The notes beneath the pieces were generated by a model, which had not been told where the DNA came from, did not search any database, and saw only the letters and a program-made list of their open reading frames with translations. Made by a program: the position numbers and the translations under genes. Positions 17,898 through 28,141 of a stretch of DNA of 64,000 nt are shown piece by piece (position 1 is the stretch's first letter; each line of letters begins with the position of its first letter). Origin of the DNA: Actinobacillus arthritidis (GTDB lineage: Bacteria; Pseudomonadota; Gammaproteobacteria; Enterobacterales; Pasteurellaceae); NCBI RefSeq assembly GCF_029774155.1, contig NZ_CP103833.1, positions 930,001-994,000 on the forward strand, given 5' to 3'.

Positions 17898-18716
17898 TTA
17901 CAAAGAGAATAATGTCGTTAATTCTTTTGCAATGCTATCTTCGTTATTTGATCCTATTGTTTTTTTCGCGCCTTGCTGAACTTGTGGCTCTGAGCCACCC
18001 ATCGCAATACCTAATCCAACTAATTCTAACATTGAAATATCGTTAAAATTATCGCCAAATGCCACCACATTTTGCGGATCTATTCCTTCAATTTTAAGTA
18101 ACTCCGCAAGCATTGCACCTTTACTATTCCCAACACTGGTAATATCTACGCGATCCACCCAAGACCATTCGGGACTAAATTGATCAAGCGGTAAACTTTT
18201 TACAAAAGTTTGCATTTTATCTAAATCGGGATCACTAATCAGGACTTTCCAAACTATAGTACCTTGATCAATTTCTTGTTGAAAACTTTCAACTTGATGT
18301 ACATTCGGTCTTACCGCTTCAGGACAAGATTGCACCCATTGCTGTAATTTAGTGAAATGCGGATTGATTTGCTCATAGGTCATCGCATCTTGAAAGTAAA
18401 CAGCCGTATGAATCCCTTGTTGTTGTGCATCACGAATTAAATTTGAGGCTTGTACTGCTGTTAACGGCTTACCGACAATCACGCGATCTTGTTGGAAATC
18501 ATATAAATAAGTACCATTACAGCACACAACCGGCGTATCTAGATTGATTTCTGCATAATAAGGACGTACCGCCGTATGATGACGACCAGTTACAAAGAAA
18601 ACTTTTATGCCTTTTTCACGGATTTTTTGGATAGCTTGTTTCGTTGATTCTAAAATGGTTGCTTTAGCACTCAAAAGTGTACCGTCAAGATCAAAAGCGA
18701 CTGCTTGATAAGTCAT
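17898..18716 (-). CDS. Cof-type HAD-IIB sugar-phosphate phosphatase
   Basis: A 272-residue haloacid-dehalogenase phosphatase of the Cof/YidA subfamily (IIB cap). Motif I is FDLDGTLLS (residues 8-16), motif II FVTGRH (near 41), motif III contains SKGAMLAEL with its Lys, and motif IV is GDNFNDISMLE followed by GIAMGGSEP. These proteins dephosphorylate sugar phosphates or nucleotides such as FMN and pyridoxal phosphate; the true substrate is not readable. It has AGGAGAAT before its ATG and ends 12 bases before narQ, making a two-gene unit. Confidence 0.9.
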   Translation of the reverse strand: MTYQAVAFDLDGTLLSAKATILESTKQAIQKIREKGIKVFFVTGRHHTAVRPYYAEINLDTPVVCCNGTYLYDFQQDRVIVGKPLTAVQASNLIRDAQQQGIHTAVYFQDAMTYEQINPHFTKLQQWVQSCPEAVRPNVHQVESFQQEIDQGTIVWKVLISDPDLDKMQTFVKSLPLDQFSPEWSWVDRVDITSVGNSKGAMLAELLKIEGIDPQNVVAFGDNFNDISMLELVGLGIAMGGSEPQVQQGAKKTIGSNNEDSIAKELTTLFSL

Positions 18717-18734
18717 AAAAATTCTCCTATAGAA

Positions 18735-18764
18735 ATAAAAAAGGGCAACTTTATAAAGTTGCCC
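18735..18764 (-). terminator. Terminator after the BamE-OmpA lipoprotein gene
   Basis: GGGCAACTTTATAAAGTTGCCC (18743-18764) is a perfect 22-base palindrome. On the minus strand it is followed by a T-rich run (complement of AATAAAAAA). It lies 36 bases after the lipoprotein stop and before the Cof gene. Confidence 0.88.
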
Positions 18765-18799
18765 CTATATTCTACTCTAGTTAGAGAGAAAACTAAAAA

Positions 18800-19648
18800 T
18801 TATTTACCAGAGTTGTAAGCTGGTGTTTGGTATAATGGAGTAGGACCATTCGGACCTGCTACATTGCTACTTTCGTTTTGTTTTAATACACCACCGTTAG
18901 CAGTGATTTCAACGCGACGATTTGGACGTAAACAATCACGTAATTCTTGACCTTTTTCATCCGCACACGCTTTAACTTGATTTGCTTTACCGTAACCTAC
19001 TGCATTAATATCTGCCGTTACACCTTGTTCGATTAAACGAGCTTTAACTCTATTAGCACGACGATTAGATAAATCTAAGTTGTATGCTTCTGAACCTAAA
19101 CGGTCTGTATAACCTGCAACTTTAACCTTTTCTGCTTTAGATGATTTTAATTGTTCCGCGACATTATCAACAACTTTCTTACCTTCTGCTGTTAAGGTAT
19201 CTTTGTCAAAATCAAATAAGAAATCACCGCTTAAATTGAATGATGAGTTACCATTACAGCCGTTTGGATACCAAAAGAAACTCTGAGCATTCATATTTTT
19301 GTCAAATAATACTTTGAATTGACAGATTTTATGTACGCCGTTTTCGCGATAATTAAATGCATAATCCCATTCACGAACACCATATAAACCTTCTTCAAAG
19401 TGTGGACGACCGATTAGGTTATATAATTGATCTTTATTCATACCACGTTCAATTTGACGAACGTTTTCCCAGTTTGGCCATGAACCAAATTGAGAACCGT
19501 CGTGGTTAAATTCTGATTCTGAAATTTTTGGGAATACCGGATTATCTGTAGTGCCTTCATCAGTTACTTTGCTTAAATTACCGCAAGCGACTACTGCTAA
19601 TGCGATACCTGATAATAATAATCCGCGAAAAACAGTTGTATTTTTCAT
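18800..19648 (-). CDS. Outer-membrane lipoprotein with BamE-like and OmpA-like domains
   Basis: A 282-residue lipoprotein. The signal peptide ends in LAVVAC, so Cys22 should be lipidated. Residues about 55-130 resemble BamE/SmpA (RQIERGMNKDQLYNLIGRPH, then EWDYAFNY and CQFKVLFD). From about 140 an OmpA-type peptidoglycan-binding domain follows: FDFDKDTLTAEGKKVVDNVA, VAGYTDRLGSEAYNLDLSNR with Asp/Arg peptidoglycan contacts, and LRPNRRVEI. The pair would tether a BamE-like module to the cell wall in the outer membrane. The gene is single, with its own terminator. The usual separate BamE and Pal/OmpA proteins may exist elsewhere, so it need not be the main BamE. Confidence 0.85.
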   Translation of the reverse strand: MKNTTVFRGLLLSGIALAVVACGNLSKVTDEGTTDNPVFPKISESEFNHDGSQFGSWPNWENVRQIERGMNKDQLYNLIGRPHFEEGLYGVREWDYAFNYRENGVHKICQFKVLFDKNMNAQSFFWYPNGCNGNSSFNLSGDFLFDFDKDTLTAEGKKVVDNVAEQLKSSKAEKVKVAGYTDRLGSEAYNLDLSNRRANRVKARLIEQGVTADINAVGYGKANQVKACADEKGQELRDCLRPNRRVEITANGGVLKQNESSNVAGPNGPTPLYQTPAYNSGK

Positions 19649-19781
19649 TGAGGTCGTTCCTTGTTATAGATAGCTTGAAAACTTTATTCATAATGCTATA
19701 TTTATACAATCGAATAAATATAAACCAAAATATATTCTACAATACCCACTAATTTTATTCTAGTATTAACTGATAAATTAT

Positions 19782-21497
19782 TTAGACAATCAAAGTTTCA
19801 ATCCTTAATTGTAAATTTTTATTACCTCTAAATTCATTAATATCTAGCTTATAGACCATTTTAACTTGCTTAATAGAAAGATCCGGAAATATTCGTAAAT
19901 CGGCATTAAACCAAATCGCATCAAATAACCCACCATTCGGTCGCTCCACCATTAATTTTAAATGTTTGCCACCTAAAACTCTCTGCTGTAATAAACGAAA
20001 CTCCCCCTCAAATGTAGGCTCAGGGAAACTTTGTCCCCAAGGACCTGATTGTTGTAATAATTCCGCTATATCAAGCGTAAGCTCATTAGCCGATAATTCT
20101 CCGTCTGTATAAATTATGCCTTGTAATTGTTCCGGTTCAATCATTTCATTGATTGTGGCATCAAAGATTGCTTGGAAACGTATAAAATTATCTTGATGAA
20201 TGGTTAACCCTGCCGCCATAGCATGTCCACCAAATTTCACAATTAAGTCAGGATATTTAAGATCTATACGTTCTAATAAATCACGCATATGCAATCCGGA
20301 AATCGATCGTGCTGAGCCTTTTAAATATTCGCTCTCCTCACTTTCTTGTGCAAAAGCAATTACTGGTCGATGAAACTGATCTTTAATACGAGAAGCTAAA
20401 ATACCAATTACCCCCTGATGCCAATCAGACTGATATAACACGATTCCGTGAGCTTGTTCTTTTTGCATCAAACTTGGTAAGTTGGCACAAATCGCCAATG
20501 CTTCCGTTTTCATTTCTAGCTCAAATTCTTTACGGGTTTGATTCAAACTATCTAATTCAAAAGCTAACTGACGTGCAATCTCCATATTATCAGCAATTAA
20601 TAGCTCAACGCCTAACGACATATTTTCCAAACGTCCAGCCGCATTTAAACGAGGAGCAATCGCAAAACCTAAATCACTAGCTTGTAGGGCAGATAAATTA
20701 CGCTTAGACACTTCCGCTAATGCTCTGATCCCTGTTCTGCAATGCCCCGAACGGATTCGATTCAGCCCCTGATGAACCAAAATTCTATTGTTGTGATCAA
20801 GCGGAACAACATCTGCAACAGTTCCCAAAGCGACTAGATCCAATAATTCAGCTAAATTCGGCTCTTTCTCTGCGAATAACTGCTCTGTCCGCATTTGACT
20901 GCGTAACGCAAGCATAACATAAAATGCAACCCCCACACCGGCAAGAGATTTAGAAGGAAATCCACATTCACTTAAATTCGGATTAACCATTGCATCCGCA
21001 TTCGGCAAAGTTTCCGCCGGTAAATGGTGATCGGTAACCAATACTTTCACACCTTTAGACTTTAGTAATGCAATGCCTTCAAAAGATGAAATGCCATTAT
21101 CTACCGTAACGACTAAATCAACGCCTTTTGTTAATACCATTTCCGCCACAGCAATACTAAGTCCGTATCCCTGTGAAAAACGATCTGGAATTAAATAATC
21201 AACATTTTTAAAGCCTAGCTGACGTAAAGCCAATAAAGTTAAGGCAGTGCTGGTTGCACCATCCGCATCAAAATCGCCAACAATCACAATACGAGATTGT
21301 TGTTTATAGGCTTCTATCAGTAAACTTACCGCCTGATCAATATTAGCAAGTTGCTGTGGACGATGTAGATATTGTAATGAGCGATCTAATTCTTTAATGG
21401 AATTAACGCCTCGACTTTGATATAAACGATTGAGTAAAGGGTTATTCGAGAGTGTTACAGAGGTTAATTGTGATCGTTGTTTGATTAGCTTTTGCAC
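19782..21497 (-). CDS. recJ: Single-stranded-DNA exonuclease RecJ
   Basis: RecJ is a 5'-3' exonuclease in recombinational repair and mismatch repair. The product from the chosen start is 571 residues, close to E. coli (577). DHH-family motifs are IVGDFDADGATSTALTL, VTVDNG, VTDHHLPAETLP, and the DHHA1 part contains KFGGHAMAAGLT. The start is set at GTG 21497 (VQKLIKQRSQ), with AAGAAG upstream; the open frame runs 26 codons further, but that part has no family similarity and contains an uptake signal. dsbC lies upstream, as in E. coli, though here the palindromic element at 21556-21699 lies between them. Confidence 0.94.
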   Translation of the reverse strand: MQKLIKQRSQLTSVTLSNNPLLNRLYQSRGVNSIKELDRSLQYLHRPQQLANIDQAVSLLIEAYKQQSRIVIVGDFDADGATSTALTLLALRQLGFKNVDYLIPDRFSQGYGLSIAVAEMVLTKGVDLVVTVDNGISSFEGIALLKSKGVKVLVTDHHLPAETLPNADAMVNPNLSECGFPSKSLAGVGVAFYVMLALRSQMRTEQLFAEKEPNLAELLDLVALGTVADVVPLDHNNRILVHQGLNRIRSGHCRTGIRALAEVSKRNLSALQASDLGFAIAPRLNAAGRLENMSLGVELLIADNMEIARQLAFELDSLNQTRKEFELEMKTEALAICANLPSLMQKEQAHGIVLYQSDWHQGVIGILASRIKDQFHRPVIAFAQESEESEYLKGSARSISGLHMRDLLERIDLKYPDLIVKFGGHAMAAGLTIHQDNFIRFQAIFDATINEMIEPEQLQGIIYTDGELSANELTLDIAELLQQSGPWGQSFPEPTFEGEFRLLQQRVLGGKHLKLMVERPNGGLFDAIWFNADLRIFPDLSIKQVKMVYKLDINEFRGNKNLQLRIETLIV

Positions 21498-21555
21498 AGT
21501 ATTTTCTTCTTTTTTATAAATAAAACAAGCGGTGTAATTTTGCAAAAATTTCGAA

Positions 21556-21699
21556 ATTATGTAGCAAATGCACAAAGAGGCTAAGCTGTTTCAATTATGT
21601 AGGGGCGAATTGCATTCGCCCAAACAATTTATGATGAATATCATAAGGGCGAACACGATTCGCCCCTACAAATAAACTTTTTTGCAACTGCTACATAAT
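21556..21699. repeat. 144-bp palindromic element (MITE-like) between dsbC and recJ
   Basis: The element has perfect 11-bp terminal inverted repeats, ATTATGTAGCA (21556-21566) and TGCTACATAAT (21689-21699). Inside, TGTAGGGGCGAATTGCATTC and GGGCGAACACGATTCGCCCC form a second, longer inverted repeat. The core is nearly identical to 1986-2070. It has no coding potential, and would fold into a strong hairpin in RNA. These traits fit a non-autonomous miniature element or a BIME-like repeat. Confidence 0.82.
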
Positions 21700-21748
21700 G
21701 CTGAAAAATTTTACAAAATCAGACCGCTTGTATTCAAGATACTTAATG

Positions 21749-22441
21749 CTATTCGCTTAGCATTTTAAGTAATTCTTTTGGTTCAACATAACCGGCAATT
21801 AATTGTCCATTGCTATCAACCATATTTGGCGTACCCGTTACACCGAATTTGATACCTAATTCATAATGTTTTTTCACGATATTCGGTGTTTTAAGTTCTT
21901 TGGGTAGGTTACCGTTTTCCGCATCATTGAGTGCTTTTACTTTATCTATTGATGTCCAAATTGCTTCCATTTGCTTTGCTGTTTGGGTATTCATACCACC
22001 ACGAGGGAAAGCCAAGAAACGGATCGTAATACCTAACTCGTTATACTCCTTAATACGTTGGAACATTAAATGGCAATAATGACAGGTAATATCCATAAAC
22101 ACCGTCACTACATGTTTTTCATTCTTTGCCGGATACACAATCATTTCTTTTTCTAACGCATTTAAATCTGCCAATAAAGATTTATTCGTAATATCAACTG
22201 CCTTGCCGTTTTTAATTTCAAAAACTTGCCCTTGAATCACAAAACGCCCGTTATCACTAATTTGTACAACCCCTTCATTTGATACAGCAGTCCTAAAACC
22301 CGGTAATGCCGAATCACTTATTTTCACATTCGTTGCTCCCATACTCTCTAAAGTACGTTTTAGGCTTGCATCGTCTGCTATAACTGATGTACTTAGAAGT
22401 GATAAACCTAATAATGCAATAGCATTTTTTTTCATGTTCAT
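21749..22441 (-). CDS. dsbC: Periplasmic thiol:disulfide interchange protein DsbC
   Basis: DsbC is a periplasmic disulfide isomerase that repairs wrong disulfide bonds, kept reduced by DsbD. The 230-residue precursor has a signal peptide ending near STSVIA (about residue 22). The dimerisation domain contains LKRTLESMGATNVKISDSAL and the thioredoxin domain carries the active site TCHYCH (CHYC in place of the usual CGYC) near residue 143, with a cis-Pro segment VTGTPNM. The lone proline-adjacent residue change in the active site is unusual only at the second position. It lies between mepM and recJ on the same strand. Confidence 0.92.
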   Translation of the reverse strand: MNMKKNAIALLGLSLLSTSVIADDASLKRTLESMGATNVKISDSALPGFRTAVSNEGVVQISDNGRFVIQGQVFEIKNGKAVDITNKSLLADLNALEKEMIVYPAKNEKHVVTVFMDITCHYCHLMFQRIKEYNELGITIRFLAFPRGGMNTQTAKQMEAIWTSIDKVKALNDAENGNLPKELKTPNIVKKHYELGIKFGVTGTPNMVDSNGQLIAGYVEPKELLKMLSE

Positions 22442-22454
22442 AAATCCTTAAAAA

Positions 22455-24041
22455 TTAAAGTTTTAGCTTCGCTTCTACCGTTTTTGCTCGTTTTAAGAAA
22501 GATTGTCGTTCTTTATCAACCATACCAGAGTTTGACCCTGGTAATTTTACCGTCATCGGATTGACTGGTCTGCCATTAATATGAAATTCATAATGTAAAT
22601 GTGGTCCAGTAGAACCACCAGTATTACCGGATAAAGCGATTCGTTCGCCTTTTCTTACCCGTTGCCCAACTCGTACAAGCGTTTTACTTAAATGCATATA
22701 AACCGTTGTGATATGTCCATGGCGAAGTTTAATATAACGCCCAGCCCCTCTAGCTTGATATGCAATATGTTCAACAACGCCGTCAGACGGTGCTATAATC
22801 GGTGTTCCAGTAGGAATACCAAAATCGACTCCGTTATGCGGCCTTACTCGTCGTGTAATCGGATGAATACGACGGGGATTATAAGAGGACGAAACTCTCG
22901 CATTAAATAATAATGGAATACGAGCAAAACCTCGACTCAATGTTTCCCCATGGCTACTATAATAACGTCCGTTATCCGCTTGAATCGCATAATAACGTTT
23001 TTTACCGCTAACAATCAGAATCCCCTCTACATTGCCGACATCCGTTACTGTCCCATTAATGTATTCACGCTTGACTAAAATCGCAAAACGATCGCCTTTT
23101 TTCAATTTATCCGTAGCAATTTGCGATTGTAGTCCAACAGCTAATTGATTCACTTGCCGTTCAGAGAGTCCTACGGTTTTAAGGCTTGTCCCAAAATTAT
23201 CGCTAATTACCCCTCGTACAACATCTTGTCGCCATTCACCTTTTTTCTCAATTTTTTGGAAAACCCATTTACCATTACTTTTTCGCTCATAGATACGTTC
23301 TTCTTTTTCAGATACTAGCCAGTTCATATATTCCAACTCCCCATGGTTATCTAATATCCAATAGAATTGTTGACCGCCATCTAAATTAGCTAATTCAGGA
23401 AAGCGTTTAATCATACTTCTCGCATCACTAGCTTCCAAACCTGACTGTTCTAAAACATCTTTAAGTTTATCGCCACGCCCGACCGTATAACTAAATTGGT
23501 CTTGAATACGTAATGCTTCATCTGCTACATCTAAAATATCATTAACAATTTTCTCTGCTTCTTCTGGTAATTTTTCTTCTTTTTTCTCTTTATTCTCTAG
23601 TTTTGCAATTTCACCAGCTTCACTTTCTACTTCATCATCTTCTGTTAATAAATCATCGTAAGAGGTTGCATTTTCATTATTTGCAAGCACCTCATCACTT
23701 GTATTCTCCTCAGACTCAGACCCTATATCTGTTGGCATCTCCAGCTCTGTTGGCTGTTGTTCTGTTGTTTCAGTTTTCTCATCTGAAACCGTTACTTCAT
23801 TTTCAGCATTATCTGTCGGAGCCGCAATCGCTACCGATTCTTCTGGATCATCTTTATGTTGTTCACTCTGTTCATCTAATACGACATATTGCTCATTATT
23901 TTTCGTATCCTTGATTGAGGGTTGATTTTTTAACGCAAGCACGATCCCAACCAAAATGGATAACATAGCCATTAAGAAAATTAACCCTTTTACCCGAGAT
24001 TTTTTCCGACGGCGATCTCTTGCTAATATAACGTGTTGCAA
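22455..24041 (-). CDS. mepM: Murein DD-endopeptidase MepM-like (M23)
   Basis: A peptidoglycan hydrolase that cuts D-Ala-mDAP crosslinks for cell-wall growth. The product from TTG 24041 is 528 residues: one membrane anchor (about 20-38, [17 protein letters not shown]), a long acidic, Glu-rich linker (about 45-170), an OapA/LysM-like region beginning [14 protein letters not shown], and the LytM (M23) domain with [13 protein letters not shown] and [10 protein letters not shown] giving the H-x3-D and H-x-H zinc ligands. TTG 24041 is preferred because AGGAAA precedes it; a further TTG at 24083 is possible and no ATG is available. It is divergent from znuC. Confidence 0.88.
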   Translation of the reverse strand: MQHVILARDRRRKKSRVKGLIFLMAMLSILVGIVLALKNQPSIKDTKNNEQYVVLDEQSEQHKDDPEESVAIAAPTDNAENEVTVSDEKTETTEQQPTELEMPTDIGSESEENTSDEVLANNENATSYDDLLTEDDEVESEAGEIAKLENKEKKEEKLPEEAEKIVNDILDVADEALRIQDQFSYTVGRGDKLKDVLEQSGLEASDARSMIKRFPELANLDGGQQFYWILDNHGELEYMNWLVSEKEERIYERKSNGKWVFQKIEKKGEWRQDVVRGVISDNFGTSLKTVGLSERQVNQLAVGLQSQIATDKLKKGDRFAILVKREYINGTVTDVGNVEGILIVSGKKRYYAIQADNGRYYSSHGETLSRGFARIPLLFNARVSSSYNPRRIHPITRRVRPHNGVDFGIPTGTPIIAPSDGVVEHIAYQARGAGRYIKLRHGHITTVYMHLSKTLVRVGQRVRKGERIALSGNTGGSTGPHLHYEFHINGRPVNPMTVKLPGSNSGMVDKERQSFLKRAKTVEAKLKL

Positions 24042-24169
24042 AATATTTCCTATGATTTTAATGCTTACAAACAGCTCCGACAAAATTCATGACTAAAAAT
24101 TCATTCTTGTCAGCACCTTAAAAATCAGCTAATTTTATAGCCTTTCTTATATCCCTAAAAATTTTGAAA

Positions 24170-24976
24170 ATGCAAATTAAGCAAATCTTACCTGAATATT
24201 CTCAGGTTAATAGAAGAAAAGGCGAGCCGTTAGTTCAACTTCAAAATATTGAAGTGGCTTTTAACGGACAACAAGCCTTACAAAATATTAATTTAATGCT
24301 TTATCCCAATTCGATTACTACCATTGTTGGTCCGAATGGTGGCGGAAAATCTACTTTATTAAAAGTGTTACTTAAATTACTTACGCCGACTAGCGGTAAA
24401 GTTATTCATCAAAAAGGGCTAAAAATCGGTTATGTACCACAAAAATTGCACCTAGATCATTCAATGCCAATCACGGTAGAAAAATTTCTATCACTCAAAC
24501 CTGATTGTTCAGCCCAAGCAATTCAAGAAGCTCTTAAACTCTTTTCTATTGCTCATCTAGCAGAAAACAGTATGCAAAAATTATCCGGTGGTGAATTGCA
24601 ACGCGTTTTACTTGCCCGTGCAATTTTAAATAAACCGCAACTATTAGTATTGGACGAACCGATGCAAGGGGTGGATATTACAGGGCAAACGGAACTCTAT
24701 CAACTATTAAATCACACTCGTTCATGGTTAAATTGTGCGATTTTAATGGTTTCGCACGATTTAAACATCGTAATGGCAAATACTGATGAAGTTTTATGCG
24801 TAAATAAACATATTTGCTGTGCTGGTACACCAGAAATGGTGACGAATGATCCGCATTTTATTCACTTCTTTGGTGACCAATTTGCGAAGAATGTTGCCTT
24901 TTATTCCCATCACCATAACCACCATCATAATTTACACGGTGATGTCTGTAGCGGACAATGTAATTGTAGCCATTAA
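24170..24976 (+). CDS. znuC: Zinc ABC transporter ATP-binding protein ZnuC
   Basis: ZnuC is the ATPase of the ZnuABC zinc importer, an important virulence transporter in Pasteurellaceae. The protein is 268 residues from the ATG at 24170 (TTG at 24164 is also open; neither has a clear ribosome-binding site). Walker A is GPNGGGKST, the signature [14 protein letters not shown], Walker B LLVLDEP and the H-loop MVSHD. The C-terminus is His- and Cys-rich ([10 protein letters not shown], then CSGQCNCSH), probably binding zinc. znuA and znuB do not follow; sucA does. So the importer parts must lie elsewhere. Confidence 0.92.
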   Translation: MQIKQILPEYSQVNRRKGEPLVQLQNIEVAFNGQQALQNINLMLYPNSITTIVGPNGGGKSTLLKVLLKLLTPTSGKVIHQKGLKIGYVPQKLHLDHSMPITVEKFLSLKPDCSAQAIQEALKLFSIAHLAENSMQKLSGGELQRVLLARAILNKPQLLVLDEPMQGVDITGQTELYQLLNHTRSWLNCAILMVSHDLNIVMANTDEVLCVNKHICCAGTPEMVTNDPHFIHFFGDQFAKNVAFYSHHHNHHHNLHGDVCSGQCNCSH

Positions 24977-24983
24977 CCTCAAT

Positions 24984-25035
24984 AAGCGGTTATTTTTAGG
25001 TATTCTTTTGCAAATTTTCAGCTAAAAAACCGCTT
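24984..25035 (+). terminator. Uptake-signal stem-loop after znuC
   Basis: AAGCGGTTATTTTTAG (24984-24999) pairs, apart from one bulged A, with CTAAAAAACCGCTT (25022-25035), which belongs to the uptake signal ACCGCTTGT. A TTTG run follows. It is a probable terminator of znuC. Confidence 0.65.
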
Positions 25036-25217
25036 GTTTGTTACTAATTTGTTAAAAATCTGACTTAGTTCACATTCTTATTTCTATTTTTCAGGCATAA
25101 TATTGCTACTGTTTTATAAATAGGCTAATTATATGGAGTTTTAATCTATTTTATTTATATTAGCGTATATAATAACGCCCACAACTCATACACACATAAA
25201 TACAAGGTTAGGTCTAT

Positions 25218-28028
25218 ATGCAACATAAAAATTTTGAAGACTGGTTAGCCTCTTCGCCTTTCGGTGGCTCAAATCAGACTTATGTTGAAGAAATCTACGA
25301 ACAATATCTTGAAGACCCAACTAGCGTTGATGCTAGCTGGCGTGCCATTTTTGATGCTCTTCCGAAAATGCCAATCGTAGAACAACCCCATTCTCAAGTA
25401 CGTGATTATTTCCGTAAACTCGCTCGTGAAAATGTCCCTGAATCCGTTACGGTTATCGACCCAGAAGCCAGTGCGAAACAAGTACGTTTATTACAATGGA
25501 TTAATGCACATCGCTTCCGTGGCTACCTTGAGGCACAACTTGACCCACTTGGTTATTATCGTTGGAAGACATCTCAAGTGCCGGAATTAGATTATCGCCA
25601 TCACGGCTTTACCGATGCGGATCTAAATGAAACAGTTACAATCGGCAAATATGTATACGGCAAAGAAACAATAAAATTCAGCGAACTTGCTGATGCATTA
25701 AAACAAACCTATTTAGGTACAATTGGTTTAGAGTTTATGCACGTGCAAGATATGGAACAACGCAACTGGTTACAAGCTAAAATCGAAAGCAGATTAAATC
25801 AACCGTTGTTCTCACATGAAGAAAAAGTCAATTTACTGACTGAATTAACTGCAGCTGATGGTTTGGAACGTTACCTTGGTGCAAAATTCCCTGGTGCAAA
25901 ACGCTTCTCACTCGAAGGGAGTGATGCCTTTATTCCAATGATGAAAGAAATCATTCGTCATGCAGGTCGCCAAGGCATGAAAGACGTGGTGATGGGAATG
26001 GCACACCGTGGACGTTTAAATATGTTAGTAAACGTTCTTGGTAAAAAACCAGCGGAATTATTCGATGAATTTGCCGGTAAACACGCTGATGATAACCGTA
26101 CCGGTGATGTGAAATACCACCAAGGTTTCTCATCTGATTTTGATGTGGACGGCGAACGCGTACATTTAACCCTTGCCTTTAACCCGTCGCATTTAGAAAT
26201 TGTGAGTCCTGTGGTTATCGGTTCGGTACGCGCACGTCAAGAACGTATGCGTGATACTGAGCATAATAAAGTATTGGCCATTACCGTACACGGCGATTCT
26301 GCTGTTGCCGGTCAAGGTGTAGTACAAGAAACCTTAAATATGTCAAATGCTCGTGGTTATAAAGTCGGCGGTACGATTCGTATCGTGATCAATAACCAAA
26401 TCGGTTTTACCACTTCTAATCCAAATGATACTCGTTCTACCGAATTTTGTACTGATATAGCGAAAATGATTCAGGCACCGATTATTCACGTTAACGGTGA
26501 TGATCCTGAAGCTGTCGCATTTGTCGCTCGTATGGCAGTGGAATATCGTACCTTATTTAAACGCGATATTTTCATTGATCTGATTTCTTATCGTCGCCAC
26601 GGTCATAATGAAGCGGACGAGCCGTTAGCAACACAGCCGATGATGTATAGCATCATCAAAAAACATCCGACACCACGTAAAGTCTATGCAGATCGTTTAG
26701 TTGCCGAAGGCGTATTAAGCCAAGATCAAGCGACTGAAATAATGAATAATTATCGTGATGCGTTGGATAACGGTGATCGTGTTGTACCGGAATGGCGTGA
26801 GATGGATATGGCGGCAGTTGATTGGTTGCAATATCTCAATTACGACTGGACAGCACCGTATGAAAGCAAATTCCCGTCAGATCGTTTCCAAACTTTGGCA
26901 AAACGTGTATGTGAATACCCTGAAAGTCTACGTCCGCACTCTCGTGTCGAAAAAATTTATAACGACCGTAAAGAGATGTACGAGGGTAAAAAATTATTAG
27001 ATTGGGGTATGGCGGAAACGATGGCATACGCTACTCTATTAGATGAAGGTACGCACGTGCGTTTATCCGGAGAAGATGCCGGTCGTGGTACATTCTTCCA
27101 TCGTCATGCTGTTGTACATAATCAAAATGACGGCACAGGTTATGTTCCATTAGCACATTTACACGCAAATCAAGGGCGTTTTGAAGTATGGGATTCGGTA
27201 CTTTCCGAAGAAGCGGTATTAGCCTTTGAATACGGGTATGCGACAACTGATCCGAAAACACTCACTATTTGGGAAGCACAATTCGGTGACTTTGCAAATG
27301 GTGCCCAAATTGTGATCGACCAATTTATCAGTTCCGGTGAGCAAAAATGGGGCAGGATGTGTGGTTTAGTGATGTTGCTTCCTCACGGTTATGAAGGTCA
27401 AGGGCCGGAACACTCATCAGCGCGTGTAGAACGTTATTTACAGCTCTGTGCTCAACAAAATATGCAGGTTTGCGTACCAAGTACACCAGCACAGGTTTAC
27501 CATATGTTACGCCGCCAAGCGATTCGCAAAATGCGTCGTCCATTAGTTGCGATTTCGCCTAAATCGTTATTACGCCATCCATTAGCGGTTTCTTCCTTAG
27601 AAGAATTGGTTGATGGTGAATTCCAAACAGTAATCGGCGAAATTGACAGTAATATCAAGGCGAAAAAAGTGAAACGTGTGGTGATGTGTTCAGGTAAGGT
27701 TTATTACGATTTACTCGAACAACGCCGCCAAAACGAACAAACTGATGTAGCGATTATTCGTATCGAACAACTTTATCCATTCCCATACGAGGATATGAAA
27801 AAAGTATTAGAACCTTATGCACACGTAAAAGATTTCGTTTGGTGTCAAGAAGAACCTCTGAATCAAGGTGCTTGGTATTGCAGTAAACATAATTTTGAAA
27901 CGTCAATTCCGGAAAAAGCGACATTAACCTATGCCGGTCGTCCGGCATCTGCATCGCCGGCGGTTGGCTATACCTCATTGCATACTCAGCAACAAAAACA
28001 ATTAGTGGCGGATGCTTTAACGCTTTAA
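25218..28028 (+). CDS. sucA: 2-oxoglutarate dehydrogenase E1 component
   Basis: SucA is the thiamine-pyrophosphate decarboxylase (E1) of the 2-oxoglutarate dehydrogenase complex, making succinyl groups for SucB. The 936-residue product is normal length. It opens with the E2-binding helix MQHKNFEDWLASSPFGGSNQ; GMAHRGRLNMLVNVLGK, HGDSAVAGQGVVQE, NNQIGFTT (TPP site) and RRHGHNEADEP, then GYEGQGPEHSSAR and LRHPLAVS are diagnostic. It is the first gene of sucAB. No clear CRP or ArcA box was recognised in the 240-base upstream gap. Confidence 0.97.
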   Translation: MQHKNFEDWLASSPFGGSNQTYVEEIYEQYLEDPTSVDASWRAIFDALPKMPIVEQPHSQVRDYFRKLARENVPESVTVIDPEASAKQVRLLQWINAHRFRGYLEAQLDPLGYYRWKTSQVPELDYRHHGFTDADLNETVTIGKYVYGKETIKFSELADALKQTYLGTIGLEFMHVQDMEQRNWLQAKIESRLNQPLFSHEEKVNLLTELTAADGLERYLGAKFPGAKRFSLEGSDAFIPMMKEIIRHAGRQGMKDVVMGMAHRGRLNMLVNVLGKKPAELFDEFAGKHADDNRTGDVKYHQGFSSDFDVDGERVHLTLAFNPSHLEIVSPVVIGSVRARQERMRDTEHNKVLAITVHGDSAVAGQGVVQETLNMSNARGYKVGGTIRIVINNQIGFTTSNPNDTRSTEFCTDIAKMIQAPIIHVNGDDPEAVAFVARMAVEYRTLFKRDIFIDLISYRRHGHNEADEPLATQPMMYSIIKKHPTPRKVYADRLVAEGVLSQDQATEIMNNYRDALDNGDRVVPEWREMDMAAVDWLQYLNYDWTAPYESKFPSDRFQTLAKRVCEYPESLRPHSRVEKIYNDRKEMYEGKKLLDWGMAETMAYATLLDEGTHVRLSGEDAGRGTFFHRHAVVHNQNDGTGYVPLAHLHANQGRFEVWDSVLSEEAVLAFEYGYATTDPKTLTIWEAQFGDFANGAQIVIDQFISSGEQKWGRMCGLVMLLPHGYEGQGPEHSSARVERYLQLCAQQNMQVCVPSTPAQVYHMLRRQAIRKMRRPLVAISPKSLLRHPLAVSSLEELVDGEFQTVIGEIDSNIKAKKVKRVVMCSGKVYYDLLEQRRQNEQTDVAIIRIEQLYPFPYEDMKKVLEPYAHVKDFVWCQEEPLNQGAWYCSKHNFETSIPEKATLTYAGRPASASPAVGYTSLHTQQQKQLVADALTL

Positions 28029-28029
28029 C

Positions 28030-28090
28030 AAATAAGCGGTCGATTTTTGCCGAATTTTTACAAAAAAGTGACAAAATATGACCGCTAACT
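28030..28090 (+). other. Uptake-signal-like stem-loop between sucA and sucB
   Basis: AGCGGTCGATTTTT (about 28035-28048) and ATGACCGCT (about 28078-28086) can pair through AGCGGTC/GACCGCT. There is no U-run at the end, so transcription probably continues into sucB; the structure may adjust relative expression or stability. Confidence 0.4.
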
Positions 28091-28141
28091 AAATACTTAA
28101 CATCGTTTTTAACGATGCCAAATAAATAAAGGAACATAAAT

